Shown piece by piece: positions 6,602-7,473 of a stretch of DNA of 7,473 nt (position 1 is its first letter; each line of letters starts with the position of its first letter). The DNA is taken from the NCBI GenBank assembly GCA_020860885.1, contig JAJBTS010000007.1, positions 1 through 7,473 of the forward strand, in the 5' to 3' direction. A program made the translations under genes and the position numbers. The stretch comes from Bacteroidales bacterium (GTDB lineage Bacteria > Bacteroidota > Bacteroidia > Bacteroidales > Azobacteroidaceae). The notes below the pieces were generated by a model. That model was not told the DNA's origin, did no database searches, and saw only the letters and a list, made by a program, of their open reading frames with translations.

Positions 6602-7374
6602 TGATAGAAGTAAAAAATATAAGAAAATCATTTGACGAAAAGGAAGTAATCAAAGGCATATCAACATCGTTCGACCCCGGTAAAACAAATCTCATTATCG
6701 GTCGAAGTGGATCCGGCAAAACAGTGTTCATGAAAATTCTGATTGGACTTTTAAAGCCTGATTCAGGAGAAATATTATATAATGGCAGAAATCTGCCTTC
6801 CATGAAGAAAAAAGAATTAAATAGTTTAAGAAGAGAGATGGGAATGCTCTTTCAAGGATCTGCTCTGTTTGATTCCATGACTGTTATGGAAAATGTTTTA
6901 TTTCCCTTAACCATGTTCACCAACGATACCAAAAAAGAAAGAGAAAAAAGGGCTTGCTTTTGTTTAGAAAGGGTAAATCTTGCTGATGCAAGCGATCTTT
7001 ATCCGGGAGAAATTAGTGGAGGAATGATGAAAAGAGCAGCTATTGCAAGGGCTATTGCATTAAATCCAAAATATTTATTTTGTGATGAACCTAATTCCGG
7101 ACTGGATCCTAAAACCGCCCTTCTGATTGATGATCTTATTCATGATATCACTCTTGAATACGATATGACTACAGTCATCAATACGCATGACATGAATTCA
7201 GTAATGAATATAGGTGAAAAAGTTTTGTTTATCTCGGAAGGAGAAAAAGAATGGGAAGGTTCTAAAGATGGAATCATGAATTCTACCAATAAGAAACTAA
7301 ACGATTTCGTGTTTGCCTCTGATCTCTTTAAACGTGTGAAAGAAGTAGAAAATTCGTCTTTTGAAGAGGGTTGA
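6601..7374 (+). CDS. mlaF: MlaF-type ATPase of the lipid transporter
   Basis: The 257-residue ABC ATPase pairs with MlaE. It shows Walker A GRSGSGKT (34-41), Q-loop Q85 in LFQGSALFDSM, signature ISGGM (138-142; Ile in place of the common Leu), Walker B YLFCDE (158-163), the D-loop in NSGLDP and switch His196 in NTHDM. The phrases LFQGSALFDSMTV, EISGGMMKRAAIARAIA and DEPNSGLDP are strongly MlaF-like and distinguish it from LptB and metal or amino-acid importers. The C-terminal extension (about 225-257) is longer than the core ABC fold and contains DFVFASDLFKRVKE; in E. coli MlaF a C-terminal extension helps dimerise the complex, and this could be its counterpart by inference. No mlaD, mlaC or mlaB follows within the window, so the MCE subunit must be coded elsewhere or beyond the right edge. 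The gene ends in TGA, showing that TGA is a normal stop in this genome. Confidence 0.92.
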   Translation: MIEVKNIRKSFDEKEVIKGISTSFDPGKTNLIIGRSGSGKTVFMKILIGLLKPDSGEILYNGRNLPSMKKKELNSLRREMGMLFQGSALFDSMTVMENVLFPLTMFTNDTKKEREKRACFCLERVNLADASDLYPGEISGGMMKRAAIARAIALNPKYLFCDEPNSGLDPKTALLIDDLIHDITLEYDMTTVINTHDMNSVMNIGEKVLFISEGEKEWEGSKDGIMNSTNKKLNDFVFASDLFKRVKEVENSSFEEG

Positions 7375-7403
7375 TTTATTGGTAATTCTCTTTCATTTTT
7401 TTT
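7362..7403 (+). terminator. Possible weak intrinsic terminator after mlaF
   Basis: TGAAGAG (7362-7368, the end of mlaF) can pair with CTCTTTCA (7388-7395) if one T bulges out, and eight T's follow at 7396-7403. The stem is short and the loop is about 19 nt, so the hairpin is weak. The T-run position is right for a terminator of the mlaEF transcript, but AT-rich DNA produces such matches by chance. The rest of the right end (7404-7473) is AT-rich with no coding signal I can recognise. Confidence 0.3.
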
Positions 7404-7473
7404 ATATAGATTATATATATCGAAATTGAGATAACAAGATATTTAGATATATTTTCATCAAAAGCAGATAAGA

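Noticed and set aside
5437..6803. Small open frames opposite lptB, mlaE and mlaF (5437-5622 plus, 6055-6246 minus, 6594-6803 minus)
   Set aside because: Each is antisense to a well-supported gene and shows no recognisable domain or initiation signal.

Overview
The window is AT-rich (about one third G+C by eye) and looks like the chromosome of a member of the Bacteroidota, most probably order Bacteroidales. The reasons are a DUF4494 protein beside a YggS homologue, a Bacteroidales-type dihydroorotate-dehydrogenase-like protein, an MlaE/MlaF pair and an LptB of the type seen in this phylum, Bacteroidota promoter boxes (TAnnTTTG), and very few Shine-Dalgarno sequences. The family cannot be settled from the sequence. 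No rRNA, tRNA, CRISPR array, insertion sequence or phage gene is visible.

Layout. At 1-774 is the 3' part of an ORF that joins a HAD-phosphatase tail to a Nudix hydrolase. At 854-1938 are engB (ribosome-assembly GTPase) and a guanine/nucleoside deaminase, overlapping by 8 bp. At 1992-5058 is a run of same-strand genes: DUF4494, yggS (PLP homeostasis), a DHODH-like flavoprotein and a CPBP membrane protease. At 5038-5781, on the minus strand, is lptB (LPS export ATPase). It ends tail-to-tail inside the protease gene and diverges from mlaE-mlaF (5858-7374), a lipid-transport permease and ATPase. The last 99 bp hold no recognisable gene.

The most notable feature is a cluster of four reading-frame lesions between about 1061 and 2975, with none in the 4.3 kb that follow. 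engB has an in-frame TAA. The deaminase has one extra A in an A5 run. yggS has an in-frame TGA and also one extra T in a T8 run. In each case the protein continues with full family similarity after the lesion, so each event is a single-base change in an otherwise well conserved gene. EngB is normally essential. The choices are therefore assembly or sequencing error in this part of the contig, very recent gene decay (as in a reducing, host-bound genome), or rescue at RNA level. The sequence alone cannot decide, but the clustering and the homopolymer context favour error or very recent decay. Reassignment of stop codons is unlikely because TAA and TGA both end intact neighbouring genes.

How the genes work together: the right half is an envelope-lipid neighbourhood. 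LptB powers LPS transport to the outer membrane, and MlaE/MlaF form the inner-membrane part of a phospholipid transporter that helps keep the outer membrane asymmetric. Their promoters appear to sit back to back in a 76-bp intergenic region. The left half is housekeeping: nucleotide clean-up (Nudix), ribosome assembly (EngB), purine salvage (deaminase) and cofactor balance (YggS). I found no convincing new multi-gene system. The items most worth a second look are the lesion cluster, the HAD-Nudix fusion and the DHODH-like protein that lacks the catalytic base.
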